The notes beneath the pieces are model-generated. The model was not told where the DNA came from. It worked only from the letters and a program-made list of their open reading frames with translations, and did not search any database. The position numbers and the translations under genes are program-made. A DNA stretch of 53,810 bases from Promineifilum sp. (GTDB lineage Bacteria; Chloroflexota; Anaerolineae; Promineifilales; Promineifilaceae), in the NCBI GenBank assembly GCA_019454405.1, contig JACFOH010000012.1, forward strand, positions 1 to 53,810. The letters run 5' to 3'. Shown here in pieces: positions 24,731-33,136 of this stretch; position 1 is the stretch's first letter; each line of letters starts with the position of its first letter.

Positions 24731-24768
24731 TCTAGAGAGCCACATTTATCGAGAGGCTATCTCTCGAT
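24721..24768. terminator. two adjacent hairpins between convergent genes, one over the kinase stop codon
   Basis: Hairpin 1 pairs GGCTCTCTA (24721-24729) with TAGAGAGCC (24733-24741) around a three-base loop; the kinase TAA stop is inside it. Hairpin 2 pairs ATCGAGAG (24748-24755) with CTCTCGAT (24761-24768). No long T-run follows on either strand. They may act as a bidirectional transcription end for the convergent kinase and oxidoreductase genes, or as a 3'-end processing signal. Confidence 0.5.
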
Positions 24769-24801
24769 GATTCAAGAAACAAACGAAACTGCCGGCAATG
24801 A

Positions 24802-25881
24802 TCAATAAGCCGGGGGATCGCTAGCGGGAAACGATTCCCACCCGGATTCATCCGTCACGTCATCGCAGTCGATGGCGTTCTGAATCCTGCCGCCAGTCGG
24901 CAGGATCCCTTGCTGTGTGCCAAGCAATATCTTGCCGATGCTACGGCGGGCTTCGATGTGCCGGTGCGCTTCGGCCGCTTCGTCCAGCGGAAAAGTCGCG
25001 TCGATGCGCACGGTCAGGCGACCATCGGCGATCCATTCAAAAAGCTGATTAGCTCGTCGCAATACCTCTTGCCGGTCAAGGATGTAATGAGCCAGGTTTG
25101 GCCGCGTTAGGAAAAGAGAGCCTTTCTGATTGAGAATCTGCGGGTCAACCGGCTCGACCGCGCCGCTGGATTGACCGCACAATACCAGATAACCTCTGGG
25201 GCGCAGGCAATTCATGCTCTCGAAGAAGGTATCGCGGCCGACAGAATCGTAGACAACATCGACGCCGCGGCCATCCGTCAGACGCTTGACCTCCGCCTCA
25301 AAGTCGCGCTCCGTATAGCGGATGACCTCGTCCGCTCCCATCGCGCGAGCCATTGCCTCTTTTTCCTCGGTGGAAACTGTGCCGATCACGCGCGCGCCGC
25401 GCAGCTTGGCCATCTGAACCAGCAGCAAGCCAAGCCCGCCAGCGGCGGCGTGAATGAGAACCGTATCGCCGGGATGAATAGGGTAAGTGTCATGGGTCAG
25501 ATAATGAGCAGTCATCCCCTGCAGCATAGCGGCTGTGGCCGTGAGCAGGTTAAGCCCATCCGGCACGTGGACCAGCTTCCAGGCGGGGACAAGAGCCATA
25601 TCAGCGTAGGCTCCCGTGCTCATGGCGAAGGCGACGATATCGCCGGGAACGAAGCTATCAACATCAGGCCCAACAGCGTCAACAATGCCGCCACCCTCGC
25701 TGCCCGGCGTGAAGGGTAAGGGCGTCTTGTACTGCCCACTGCGCTGATAGACATCGATGAAATTAACGCCGACGACCTTCAGCCGCACCCTCACTTCGCC
25801 CGGCCCCGGCTCAGGCATGGCTACTTCCTCAAGTCGTAATACATCAGGGCCGCCATATTCATGAACGCGAATCGCTCTCAT
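24802..25881 (-). CDS. NADPH:quinone oxidoreductase, zinc-free MDR family
   Basis: A 359-residue medium-chain dehydrogenase/reductase of the quinone oxidoreductase type. The N-terminal catalytic domain starts [20 protein letters not shown] and lacks the zinc-binding cysteine and histidine ligands of alcohol dehydrogenases. The cofactor domain has [19 protein letters not shown] and the conserved VDVVYDSVG. Family members reduce quinones or alpha,beta-unsaturated carbonyls with NADPH. The usual protein ends near IGKILL; this one has about 35 further residues of unknown role. AAGGAG lies seven bases upstream of the ATG, and a palindromic operator-like site overlaps the promoter region, suggesting control by a TetR- or MarR-type repressor not found in the window. 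Confidence 0.9.
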   Translation of the reverse strand: MRAIRVHEYGGPDVLRLEEVAMPEPGPGEVRVRLKVVGVNFIDVYQRSGQYKTPLPFTPGSEGGGIVDAVGPDVDSFVPGDIVAFAMSTGAYADMALVPAWKLVHVPDGLNLLTATAAMLQGMTAHYLTHDTYPIHPGDTVLIHAAAGGLGLLLVQMAKLRGARVIGTVSTEEKEAMARAMGADEVIRYTERDFEAEVKRLTDGRGVDVVYDSVGRDTFFESMNCLRPRGYLVLCGQSSGAVEPVDPQILNQKGSLFLTRPNLAHYILDRQEVLRRANQLFEWIADGRLTVRIDATFPLDEAAEAHRHIEARRSIGKILLGTQQGILPTGGRIQNAIDCDDVTDESGWESFPASDPPAY

Positions 25882-25893
25882 TGTAAACGCTCC

Positions 25894-25927
25894 TTACAGT
25901 GTCACTATAATCACACAGTCACTGTAA
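25894..25927 (-). promoter_or_regulatory. operator-like inverted repeat with -10 box upstream of the quinone oxidoreductase
   Basis: TTACAGTG and CACTGTAA form a perfect eight-bp inverted repeat at the two ends of a 34-base site. Between them lie a minus-strand TATAGT -10 box and the inner repeats AGTGTCACT and CAGTCACTG. The arrangement resembles TetR-family operators that overlap the promoter. The ribosome-binding site AAGGAG overlaps the gene-proximal edge of the site. Confidence 0.6.
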
Positions 25928-26048
25928 CCGAAAAGCGGACGAATAGATCACCAGAATACGATAAAGAGGTATGAAAAAGATTATAGGACAGTCGTAGGGA
26001 TATTGCAGTAGGGAGTAGGATGGCCATACATCGCCCCCCCGCCCACTG

Positions 26049-26057
26049 TGCTATAAT
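26049..26057 (+). promoter_or_regulatory. extended -10 promoter nine bases before the flippase-like gene
   Basis: TGCTATAAT, a perfect extended -10 (hexamer 26052-26057), ends nine bases before the ATG. There is no ribosome-binding site in those bases, so a leaderless message is likely. The same nine-base string precedes the GT4 gene at 7861. Confidence 0.65.
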
Positions 26058-26066
26058 CCATCTGTT

Positions 26067-27068
26067 ATGGGTACGTTCGTCAAGGCCAATCGCAAGAAGT
26101 TAATCGGCCTATCCCAGATTCTGCTCAGCCTTCTACTGTTGGCATGGCTCTTCAATCGGGTCAGTTTTCGAGAAGTGGTGCAGACACTGGCCAACATCCA
26201 TTGGGGTTGGTACGCGCTGGCTTTCGCGCTATTCCAGCTGAATGTGGTCATTCGCGCCTATCGCTGGTTTGTGCTGCTGCGCGCCCTAAATAACAAGCCC
26301 AGTTTCGGCTATCTGGTCTATCTCTATTACATCGGCTTCTTCGCCAACAACTTCATCCCGTCCGGCTTTGGCGGTGATCTGGTTAAGGTCGTCAGTTTGC
26401 GACAACGACATGGCCACGGCTCCGAGGCTCTCAGTTCAGTGCTAATGGAGCGCGTCACCGGCCTGGTGGGATCATCGCTCATTGCACTGGCGGCGCTGGC
26501 CTGGAATCTATACGCCCACGCCCTGACGCTCGATCTGCCGTGGCTCCTGTGGGCGCTCATCATCGTGACGGCCGTGGGCATTCCCCCGATCTTCTTTATC
26601 GCCCGCGCCGTCGACCCTATCGGCCTGCTGTTGCGCATCTACCCCAAAGCCACCAAGTTGCCTTTCTACGATAAATTCGAAAATCTGGTCAACACCATCC
26701 ATCGCTACCCCTTGCGGGCGCTTGTAACCTCTCTGTTCATCAGCCTGCCGTTCACGCTGATTCTCATTCTGCTACAGGTCATGATCGCCATGGCCCTGGG
26801 CGTCCATCTACCGTTCCGCATCTTCGCCCTGTTTGTGCCGGTCATTTCCATCATCAATTTATTGCCTATCACGTTCAACGGTCTGGGCTTACGCGAAGGG
26901 ATTTATACATTCCTATTCGTGCCGGTGGGCGTGCCCGCGGCAACGGCCGTCTCGATGTCACTGGCCTTCTATTTCCTGCGCTTCAGCGCCGGCTTGCTAG
27001 GCGGCCTGATGTACGCCTTGCGCAGTATTCTGAGCTTCACGCGCCCTCCGGAGGCCAGCGAAGTATAA
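26067..27068 (+). CDS. flippase-like LPG_synthase_TM (YbhN/UPF0104) membrane protein
   Basis: A 333-residue protein with about eight hydrophobic helices. It shows the family landmarks YRWFVLLRALNNKPSFGYL, YYIGFFANNFIPSGFGGDL and RVTGLVGSSLIALAALAW near the N-terminal half, and LLPITFNGLGLREGIY near the C-terminal end. The family includes the flippase domain of MprF, and its stand-alone members are thought to move lipids or lipid-linked sugars; no enzymatic domain is fused here. It heads a plus-strand cluster with two phosphatase-superfamily enzymes and a GT2 enzyme, which suggests a role with a lipid-linked product made by them. Confidence 0.85.
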   Translation: MGTFVKANRKKLIGLSQILLSLLLLAWLFNRVSFREVVQTLANIHWGWYALAFALFQLNVVIRAYRWFVLLRALNNKPSFGYLVYLYYIGFFANNFIPSGFGGDLVKVVSLRQRHGHGSEALSSVLMERVTGLVGSSLIALAALAWNLYAHALTLDLPWLLWALIIVTAVGIPPIFFIARAVDPIGLLLRIYPKATKLPFYDKFENLVNTIHRYPLRALVTSLFISLPFTLILILLQVMIAMALGVHLPFRIFALFVPVISIINLLPITFNGLGLREGIYTFLFVPVGVPAATAVSMSLAFYFLRFSAGLLGGLMYALRSILSFTRPPEASEV

Positions 27069-27104
27069 GCCGGGGCAAAGAACGCCACACGGATCAAATC
27101 AACT

Positions 27105-28769
27105 ATGAGCCAACGCAAAGTCGCCGTCTTTGGTCTGGACGGCATCACCTTCGACTTGTTACAACCCTGGCTGGATGAAGGGCGTCTGCCTAATCTGGCT
27201 CGCCTTCTGGCGGAGGGGGCCGGCGGCCGCCTGCGCTCTACCATCCCGCCCGTCTCGGCCTCGGCCTGGCCTTCTTTCGCCACCGGCACGAACCCCGGCC
27301 AGCACAGTCTGGTCGACTTCACCTATCCGGCCCAGGACAGCTATGAGATCCGCGTCTCCAACGGGTTGACGGTCGCCGTGCCGGCCGTATGGCAAATCGC
27401 CGGGGCGGCCGGCAAACAGGTAGGCGTCGTCAGCTTGCCCATGACCTATCCGCCACGGCCGATGAACGGCTTCATGATCTGCTCCTTCCTGACGCCCAGC
27501 GCCGACAGCGAGTACACTTATCCGCCAGAACTGAAGCAGGAATTATCAGACGCTTGCGGGGCATTCCCTTTGCGCATGTCGGAGAAAGGGCGCGGGGTGG
27601 ACCCGGCAATATTCGTCCGGGCCTGCAAGCAACTGGAGATCGATCGGGCGCGCTCGGTGCAGTATCTGCTGCGCGAAAAGCCGTTGGACCTCTTCATCTA
27701 CGTGATGGAGACGACCGATAACCTGCAGCACGAGATCTGGCATCTGGTGGACAAAACACACCCGATGCACGATCCCGAGATGGCCGCGCGCGTGTTGCCC
27801 GATATTCTCGACTACTACGAGACCGTCGACCGGCTACTGGGTGAGATGCTTGACCTGGTGCCGGAAGAAGCGCTAGTCGTCGTCCTCTCGGACCACGGAT
27901 TTGGCCCGTTCCATAAATTCTTCCATATCAATAACTGGCTGGCAGCCAATGGTTGGCTGGCCTTCAAACGCAATCCAATCAGCCAACTCAAGCGGGCCGC
28001 CTTCCGTCTCGGCGTGACCCCGATCAATGCGCTGAAGTGGCTGACCGCGTTTGGCCTGAGTGATATGCGCAAAAACGTGAAGCGCGGCCGCGGCGGCAAG
28101 ACGCTACGCCGGTTCTTCCTGTCCTTCAACGACGTCGACTGGTCGCGGACGAAAGCTTTCTCAGTAGGCAACTTCGGGCAGGTCTATTTGAACGTTAAGG
28201 GGCAACGACCGGAAGGCGCGGTCGATCCGGCCGACTACGAGGCGTTGCGCGACGCGATCATCGCCAAAGCCAGGGAACTACGCGACCCTGAAGACGGCAG
28301 CCAGGTGGTGCCCGTTGTCTATCGTCGCGAAGAGGTCTTCCACGGCATCAGCGAGGCGAGGCTGCCCGACCTGGTGCTGCATACTGACCGGGCCAAGTAT
28401 GTCTCCTTCGGTCACGCGGACTTCGGCTCCAATCGCGTCATCGAGCCTAGCACCGGCCAGACAGGACACCATCACATGGAAGGCGTCATCGGCTTGCGCG
28501 GCCCGGGCGTTCGCCATGGCGCGACGCTGACGGGCGCGAGCCTGCTCGATCCCGCGCCGACCATCCTCCACTATCTGGGTTTGCCCGTGCCGGCGTATAT
28601 GGACGGCCACGTATTGACCGACGCCTTCACCGAAGAATTCAATGCCGACAATCCAGTGCATTACAGTCAGGTCGGGCCGGGCGATGGCACCGGCAGCGAC
28701 TCGATCTATACCGACGACGAAGAGGAACTGGTGATGCAAAAGCTGCGCGATCTGGGCTATGTGGCATAA
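27105..28769 (+). CDS. alkaline-phosphatase-superfamily phosphodiesterase, copy 1
   Basis: A 554-residue enzyme of the type I phosphodiesterase/nucleotide pyrophosphatase group. Metal ligand Asp12 (FGLDGITFD), candidate nucleophile Ser51 in PPVSASAWPSFATG, then the second metal site LSDHGFGPFH and the late histidine region GQTGHHHMEGV are present. No signal peptide is seen, so it may act in the cytoplasm or be exported in another way. It is a paralogue of the gene at 30487, with the same start pattern, the same length class and the ending LRDLGYVA versus LRGLGYL. Likely substrates are phosphodiesters of lipids, sugars or nucleotides, but sequence does not decide. It sits 36 bases after the flippase-like gene. 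Confidence 0.85.
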   Translation: MSQRKVAVFGLDGITFDLLQPWLDEGRLPNLARLLAEGAGGRLRSTIPPVSASAWPSFATGTNPGQHSLVDFTYPAQDSYEIRVSNGLTVAVPAVWQIAGAAGKQVGVVSLPMTYPPRPMNGFMICSFLTPSADSEYTYPPELKQELSDACGAFPLRMSEKGRGVDPAIFVRACKQLEIDRARSVQYLLREKPLDLFIYVMETTDNLQHEIWHLVDKTHPMHDPEMAARVLPDILDYYETVDRLLGEMLDLVPEEALVVVLSDHGFGPFHKFFHINNWLAANGWLAFKRNPISQLKRAAFRLGVTPINALKWLTAFGLSDMRKNVKRGRGGKTLRRFFLSFNDVDWSRTKAFSVGNFGQVYLNVKGQRPEGAVDPADYEALRDAIIAKARELRDPEDGSQVVPVVYRREEVFHGISEARLPDLVLHTDRAKYVSFGHADFGSNRVIEPSTGQTGHHHMEGVIGLRGPGVRHGATLTGASLLDPAPTILHYLGLPVPAYMDGHVLTDAFTEEFNADNPVHYSQVGPGDGTGSDSIYTDDEEELVMQKLRDLGYVA

Positions 28770-28771
28770 AG

Positions 28772-29152
28772 ATGATAGATGACGATCCTGAAATAGAACT
28801 TCCTGATCTTATTCGCCGGTTGCAGCATCAGATTGAATGGAAGCCGGAAAGCGCCGCAAGGCATTTGCTAAAGCGGAAATTGCGGGGCCATTTGCCGGCT
28901 GATGCGACTTTGGCCAACTATGAGCGGCTCATTCAGGGTATACTTCAATCCACGGATGCATCGATCTACATATACACGGTCGAAAGCACACCTTATTTGA
29001 CAGTTGCAGCTACTATTGAGAATCAGATCTGGTTGGTTATTGCCAATTTTAGCGGCATTATAGAAACTGCTTTTATAGTCGAAAATCCGGCAAGCTATTT
29101 AAAGCAACCTGCCTTTCGCTATGTCGGCAGGCTCGGCGAGGTGTTAGCATGA
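28772..29152 (+). CDS. hypothetical protein, first gene of an AT-richer pair
   Basis: A 126-residue protein that I do not recognise. The N-terminal half is helical and charged (LPDLIRRLQHQIEW, HLLKRKLRGHLP). The C-terminal half predicts beta strands with aromatic residues (DASIYIYTVESTPYLTV, NQIWLVIANFSGIIETAFIV) and ends FRYVGRLGEVLA. No signal peptide or membrane helix is seen. It starts three bases after the phosphodiesterase gene and its stop overlaps the next gene (ATGA), so the two are translationally coupled. The local base composition is clearly AT-richer than the neighbours, dropping below 45% GC in the middle, which suggests later acquisition. Confidence 0.65.
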   Translation: MIDDDPEIELPDLIRRLQHQIEWKPESAARHLLKRKLRGHLPADATLANYERLIQGILQSTDASIYIYTVESTPYLTVAATIENQIWLVIANFSGIIETAFIVENPASYLKQPAFRYVGRLGEVLA

Positions 29153-29478
29153 CGATAGCTACAGAATTGGAAAGACTGTTAACACAATACGAAACAGATG
29201 TCCGTTTCCCCGATGTGAGTGGAATGGAGCACCTCGATATGCTCCTGACTCGCAGTCGCATCGCTGAGCACAAAGATGGTCTAAATGCGGAACAGGCGGC
29301 GCGACTGGCAGATGCCGATCAATGGCTGCTTCACAACGCTAAGCGATTTAATAAAGCCATTCTCAACGTCGCCGATCTCACCACATGGCGAGAGGAAGCC
29401 AACGTATCTCCCGATCATTGGTGGTGGTATCTGGACGTTTTGACGAATGTCCCACAGCTTGCGCAAGTCGGGGATTGA
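29149..29478 (+). CDS. hypothetical protein, second gene of the AT-richer pair
   Basis: A 109-residue acidic, mostly helical protein that I do not recognise. It contains VRFPDVSGMEHLDMLLTRSRIAEH in its first third and ends WREEANVSPDHWWWYLDVLTNVP, with three tryptophans in a row. Size, coupling and composition resemble small two-gene modules such as toxin-antitoxin pairs, but no known toxin or antitoxin motif is visible. Its 3' end overlaps the start proposed for the GT2 gene by 32 bases. Codon pattern and tight ATGA coupling with the previous gene support a real gene. Confidence 0.6.
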   Translation: MTIATELERLLTQYETDVRFPDVSGMEHLDMLLTRSRIAEHKDGLNAEQAARLADADQWLLHNAKRFNKAILNVADLTTWREEANVSPDHWWWYLDVLTNVPQLAQVGD

Positions 29479-30490
29479 TCAGAATTTGACTACTGTGGAA
29501 GCTGTCCCCCATCTAACCAAAGACCTCAGCCTCGTCATCCCCGTCTACAACGAGGAAGACAACCTGCGCCCGCTGGCTGATGAGATTCGTGCCGCGCTGG
29601 GCGGGACAGGTCTCGACTACGAGACGCTGTTCATCGACGACGGCAGCAAGGATCGCAGCTTCGCCATCCTGCAGGAACTGGCGGCCGAGGACGAGCACAT
29701 TGTCGCCATTCGCTTCCGGCGCAACTATGGGCAAACGGCCGCCTTTGCCGCCGGGTTCGACTACGCGCGTGGCCGGGTCATCGTCACCCTCGACGCCGAC
29801 CGCCAGAACGACCCGGCCGACATCCCCAAACTGCTAGCTGAATTGGACAAGGGCTACGACGTTGTCAACGGCTGGCGCGAGAACCGGCAAGATAACCTCA
29901 TCCGGCGCATCCCGTCGCGCATCGCCAACTGGCTCATCGCCGAGACAAGCGGTGTTCACCTGAAAGATCGCGGCTGTTCGCTGCGAGCTTTCAAGGCCGA
30001 GGTCGTCAAAGACCTCCACCTATACGGCGAATTACACCGTTTCATCCCTGAACTGGTCAACTTCGCCGGCTTCAGCATGTCGGAGGTGCCGGTCAACCAT
30101 CGCGCGCGCGTGGCCGGCGCGTCGAAATACGGCCTGTCGCGCACCTTCCGCGTCATCCTCGACCTGTTCACCATCCACTTCCTGCGCAAGTATGGCGACC
30201 GGCCGATGCAGCTCTTCGGCCGCTGGGGAATCATCCTGTTCGCTCTGGGCGCGCTTATCGGCGGCTACTTGACTGCGCTCAAGTTGTGGGCGGGAATCAC
30301 CGGCGGTATGGCGGGCTTCACCGCCATGATCATCGGCGACCGACCGCTTTTGCTGTTGTCCGTGCTATTAGTCATCATCGGCGTGCAATTTGTTGTCATG
30401 GGTCTCATCGCCGAGCTAATGGTGCGCACCTATTACGAGACGCAGAACTTGCGGGTATACCGGATAAAGGAAATCATCAATCAGAAATGA
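29447..30490 (+). CDS. GT2 polyprenyl-phosphate-type glycosyltransferase (GtrB/DPM1-like)
   Basis: A 347-residue enzyme with an N-terminal GT-A catalytic domain and two C-terminal membrane helices (about 260-285 and 300-325). It starts the fold with LSLVIPVYNEEDNLRPL and has FIDDGSKDRS, the DxD-type motif in TLDADRQNDPADIPKL and NGWRENRQDN. These match enzymes that load a sugar onto a polyprenyl phosphate. The listed ATG overlaps the previous gene; alternatives are TTG 29486 or GTG 29495, which would avoid the overlap, and the fold begins only at residue 28. Its stop overlaps the start of the next gene (ATGA), so it is coupled to phosphodiesterase copy 2. Confidence 0.88.
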   Translation: MSHSLRKSGIDQNLTTVEAVPHLTKDLSLVIPVYNEEDNLRPLADEIRAALGGTGLDYETLFIDDGSKDRSFAILQELAAEDEHIVAIRFRRNYGQTAAFAAGFDYARGRVIVTLDADRQNDPADIPKLLAELDKGYDVVNGWRENRQDNLIRRIPSRIANWLIAETSGVHLKDRGCSLRAFKAEVVKDLHLYGELHRFIPELVNFAGFSMSEVPVNHRARVAGASKYGLSRTFRVILDLFTIHFLRKYGDRPMQLFGRWGIILFALGALIGGYLTALKLWAGITGGMAGFTAMIIGDRPLLLLSVLLVIIGVQFVVMGLIAELMVRTYYETQNLRVYRIKEIINQK

Positions 30491-32100
30491 CCCTTCTCAT
30501 CATCGGCTTTGACGGCGCCACCTTCGATCTAATCAAACCCTGGGCGCGCGACGGCTATTTACCCAATCTCGCGGCGCTCATGCATGACGGTGTGACGGCC
30601 GATCTCGGATCCACCCTGCCGCCCGTCACCAGCCCCGCCTGGCCCACGTTCATGACCGGCGTCAACCCCGGCAAGCACGGCGTCTTCGACTTCATCCAGC
30701 CCCACGGCGAGCATTTCACTCTCGTCAACTCGAACCAGATCCGCCAACCAACCATCTGGAAGCGGCTATCCAAAGCCGGCTACCGCGTCGGCGTGCTCAA
30801 CGTGCCGGTCACCTACCCCCCGCACGAAGTTAACGGCTTCATGGTGACCGACATCCTCAGCCCCAAGAACGCCATCATCAGCTATCCGGAAGATCTGATC
30901 GAACGCTACGAACCGGAACTCGGGCCTTACCGTGTCGCCCCAAACGTCCAGTACAAGTCGGGCAATGAAGCTGAATTTATTGCCGACATCTACGATCTCA
31001 TCGACGTCCACACCCGCTGGGCGCTGAAACTGGCCGAGGCCGAACCGGTCGACGTGCTCATGGTCCACTTCATCTCCATGGACGTGGCCAAGCACGCCTT
31101 GTGGCGCTTCATGGATCATAGCCACCCGCGCTACGAGCCGTCGCCGTGGGAGCACGCCATCCGCGACGGTTATGCCAAGATCGATGACAGTATCGGCCGG
31201 CTGATGGACAAACTGCCGCCGGGCTCCAGCGCCATCGTCATGTCCGACCACGGTTTCGGGCCGCTGAAGAATATGGTGAACCTGAATGTGTTCTTCATGG
31301 ATCGCGGCTTGATGAAGCTGAAGCCTGATGTGATGACTCAGCTGAAATCATGGGCCTTCCGCCACGGCATCACCCCGGCCAACGCTTACCAATGGGTGGC
31401 GCGCATCGGCCTGCAAAACAGCGTCGCGCGAGTCAGCAAGAAGGCGCGCAACGACATCGTCGGCAAATTCCTAAGCTTCGACAGCGTCGACTGGGAGCAC
31501 ACCATCGCCTACAGCATGGGGCACGTGGGTCAGGTGTATATCAACCGGATCGGCCGCGACGAACATGGCATTGTGACCGACGACGAGTATGAGCGTCGTC
31601 TGGCCGAGGTCAGCGACGCGCTGGCCGAGTTGCGGGATGACGACGGCAATCCCATCCTGACCAAACTTGTGCGCGGCTCCGACGCCTACGACGGCCCCTA
31701 CGCCCGGCTGGGCCCCGATCTGCATCTGGAGCTCGACCATTACGCCATGATCGCCTGCCCCCTCTTCGCCACCGAAGGACGGGTGATGACCAGTCAGATT
31801 CGCGGCGATTCCGGCTGTCACCGGCGCGAGGGCATCTTCATCGCTGCCGGGCCGGGATTTAAGTCGGGGATCGAATTGCCCGAAGAAAACATCCTCGATC
31901 TGGCGCCGACGATCATGCATCTGCTGGGCGAGCCGGTGCCGAGCATCATGGACGGCCGTGTATTGACCGAAGCGCTCGTCGATCCCGCTCCGGTGCGCTA
32001 CTCTGACGATGAAGAAACAGGTCTGTCGGCCGGGCAAGGCTTCGCAACCGATGAGGCCGAGCAGATCGAAGAGCGACTACGCGGATTGGGCTATCTATAG
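30487..32100 (+). CDS. alkaline-phosphatase-superfamily phosphodiesterase, copy 2
   Basis: A 537-residue paralogue of the enzyme at 27105. The start ATG 30487 overlaps the GT2 stop codon and begins directly with the fold (LLIIGFDGATFDLIKPW). Metal ligand Asp9, candidate nucleophile Thr48 in LPPVTSPAWPTFMTG, MSDHGFGPLKN and the late histidine in GCHRREGIF give a complete metal site. Copy 1 has Ser where copy 2 has Thr at the nucleophile position; both are used in this superfamily. Coupling to the GT2 gene suggests that it acts on the same lipid-linked intermediate, for instance by cutting or transferring a phospho-group. It ends 13 bases from the convergent racemase-family gene. Confidence 0.85.
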   Translation: MTLLIIGFDGATFDLIKPWARDGYLPNLAALMHDGVTADLGSTLPPVTSPAWPTFMTGVNPGKHGVFDFIQPHGEHFTLVNSNQIRQPTIWKRLSKAGYRVGVLNVPVTYPPHEVNGFMVTDILSPKNAIISYPEDLIERYEPELGPYRVAPNVQYKSGNEAEFIADIYDLIDVHTRWALKLAEAEPVDVLMVHFISMDVAKHALWRFMDHSHPRYEPSPWEHAIRDGYAKIDDSIGRLMDKLPPGSSAIVMSDHGFGPLKNMVNLNVFFMDRGLMKLKPDVMTQLKSWAFRHGITPANAYQWVARIGLQNSVARVSKKARNDIVGKFLSFDSVDWEHTIAYSMGHVGQVYINRIGRDEHGIVTDDEYERRLAEVSDALAELRDDDGNPILTKLVRGSDAYDGPYARLGPDLHLELDHYAMIACPLFATEGRVMTSQIRGDSGCHRREGIFIAAGPGFKSGIELPEENILDLAPTIMHLLGEPVPSIMDGRVLTEALVDPAPVRYSDDEETGLSAGQGFATDEAEQIEERLRGLGYL

Positions 32101-32113
32101 CCCCCGTAAATCT

Positions 32114-33136
32114 CTAGCGCAACAAGAAACCATCCCGCAGAACATCGGCCGGATCGATCAGCAGTTCATTGCGCCCCATGACATGGGCCGTGCCGCTGAT
32201 CTCGGGGATGACCGCCGCGTAGGGGCCGAATTCAGCCTCTTCGACGACCTTGCCGCTGAAGATTGTGCCCAGGATGCTCTCGACCACGAATATCTCCCCC
32301 ATACCGATCTCGCCTTTGGCGTAATGCAACGCCGCCCGGCCGCTGACGCCGGTGCCCGTCGGGCTACGATCCACCTCGCCGTCAGCGAAGATGGCGACCT
32401 CGCGCGAATGATTGGCCGGATCGTGTGGCGGGCCAACAAAGATCGTCCCATAGAGCAGGCTCAGGTCCGGCTCGAACGGGTGCTGCGGGATATGCGCGTC
32501 CATGACCGCGCGCTTGATGCGCATGCCCAAATCGATTAATTCGCGATAGTTCTCGGGCGTCAACTCGATGCCCAACTCATCCGACTGCACGTAGGCATAG
32601 AACGCTCCGCCGAAGGCTACGTCGTAGCGAACGCGGCCGAAGTCCGGCACATCGACCCATTGATCGAGGGCGTAAACAAACGACGGCACGTTGTGGAACG
32701 AGACGTGAGTGACATGGCCGCCCCCGGCGTAATGAGGATAGGCAGTGACGCGGCCGGCGGGTGTGTCCAGCCGCACGACCGAATCGGGAGCCAGAAGGCC
32801 CGTCTCGATGCCGACTTTTACCAGCCCGATAACGCCGTGCCCGCACATGGTGCTGAATCCCTCGTTATGCAGAAACAACACGCCCAACGTGCCGTCAGGC
32901 GTCGTCGGCTCGGTAGGAATGCAGCCATACATATCAGCATGGCCGCGCGGCTCCCACATCAAGGCCGTGCGCAAATGGTCCAGCTGCTCGCGCGCGTAAC
33001 GTCGCTTGGCCAGAATAGTATCACCCGGCATCTCCGGCCAGCCGCCGGTGATAATTCGCAGCGGTTCACCCGCCGTGTGCGCGTCGATCGCCGTGATACG
33101 AATCCAGTCCTCGGGTGGTTGCCAATCTAATTTCAT
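32114..33136 (-). CDS. proline racemase family, predicted trans-3-hydroxy-L-proline dehydratase
   Basis: A 340-residue enzyme of the proline racemase superfamily. The first catalytic position is Cys98 in FSTMCGHGVIGL. The second, a cysteine in proline racemases and hydroxyproline epimerases (SPCGTG), is Thr260 here (DRSPTGTGVSG). The Cys/Thr combination is known for trans-3-hydroxy-L-proline dehydratases, which remove water to give delta-1-pyrroline-2-carboxylate. The fold landmarks DAHTAGEPLRIITGG and MYGCIPTEP are intact. AAGGAG lies six bases upstream of the ATG. No reductase for the product is adjacent. The specificity call is based on the catalytic pair only. Confidence 0.85.
   Translation of the reverse strand: MKLDWQPPEDWIRITAIDAHTAGEPLRIITGGWPEMPGDTILAKRRYAREQLDHLRTALMWEPRGHADMYGCIPTEPTTPDGTLGVLFLHNEGFSTMCGHGVIGLVKVGIETGLLAPDSVVRLDTPAGRVTAYPHYAGGGHVTHVSFHNVPSFVYALDQWVDVPDFGRVRYDVAFGGAFYAYVQSDELGIELTPENYRELIDLGMRIKRAVMDAHIPQHPFEPDLSLLYGTIFVGPPHDPANHSREVAIFADGEVDRSPTGTGVSGRAALHYAKGEIGMGEIFVVESILGTIFSGKVVEEAEFGPYAAVIPEISGTAHVMGRNELLIDPADVLRDGFLLR

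Noticed and set aside
30286..30486. N-terminal extension of the second AP-superfamily enzyme
   Set aside because: It overlaps the GT2 gene in another frame; ATG 30487 overlaps the GT2 stop and starts the fold directly.
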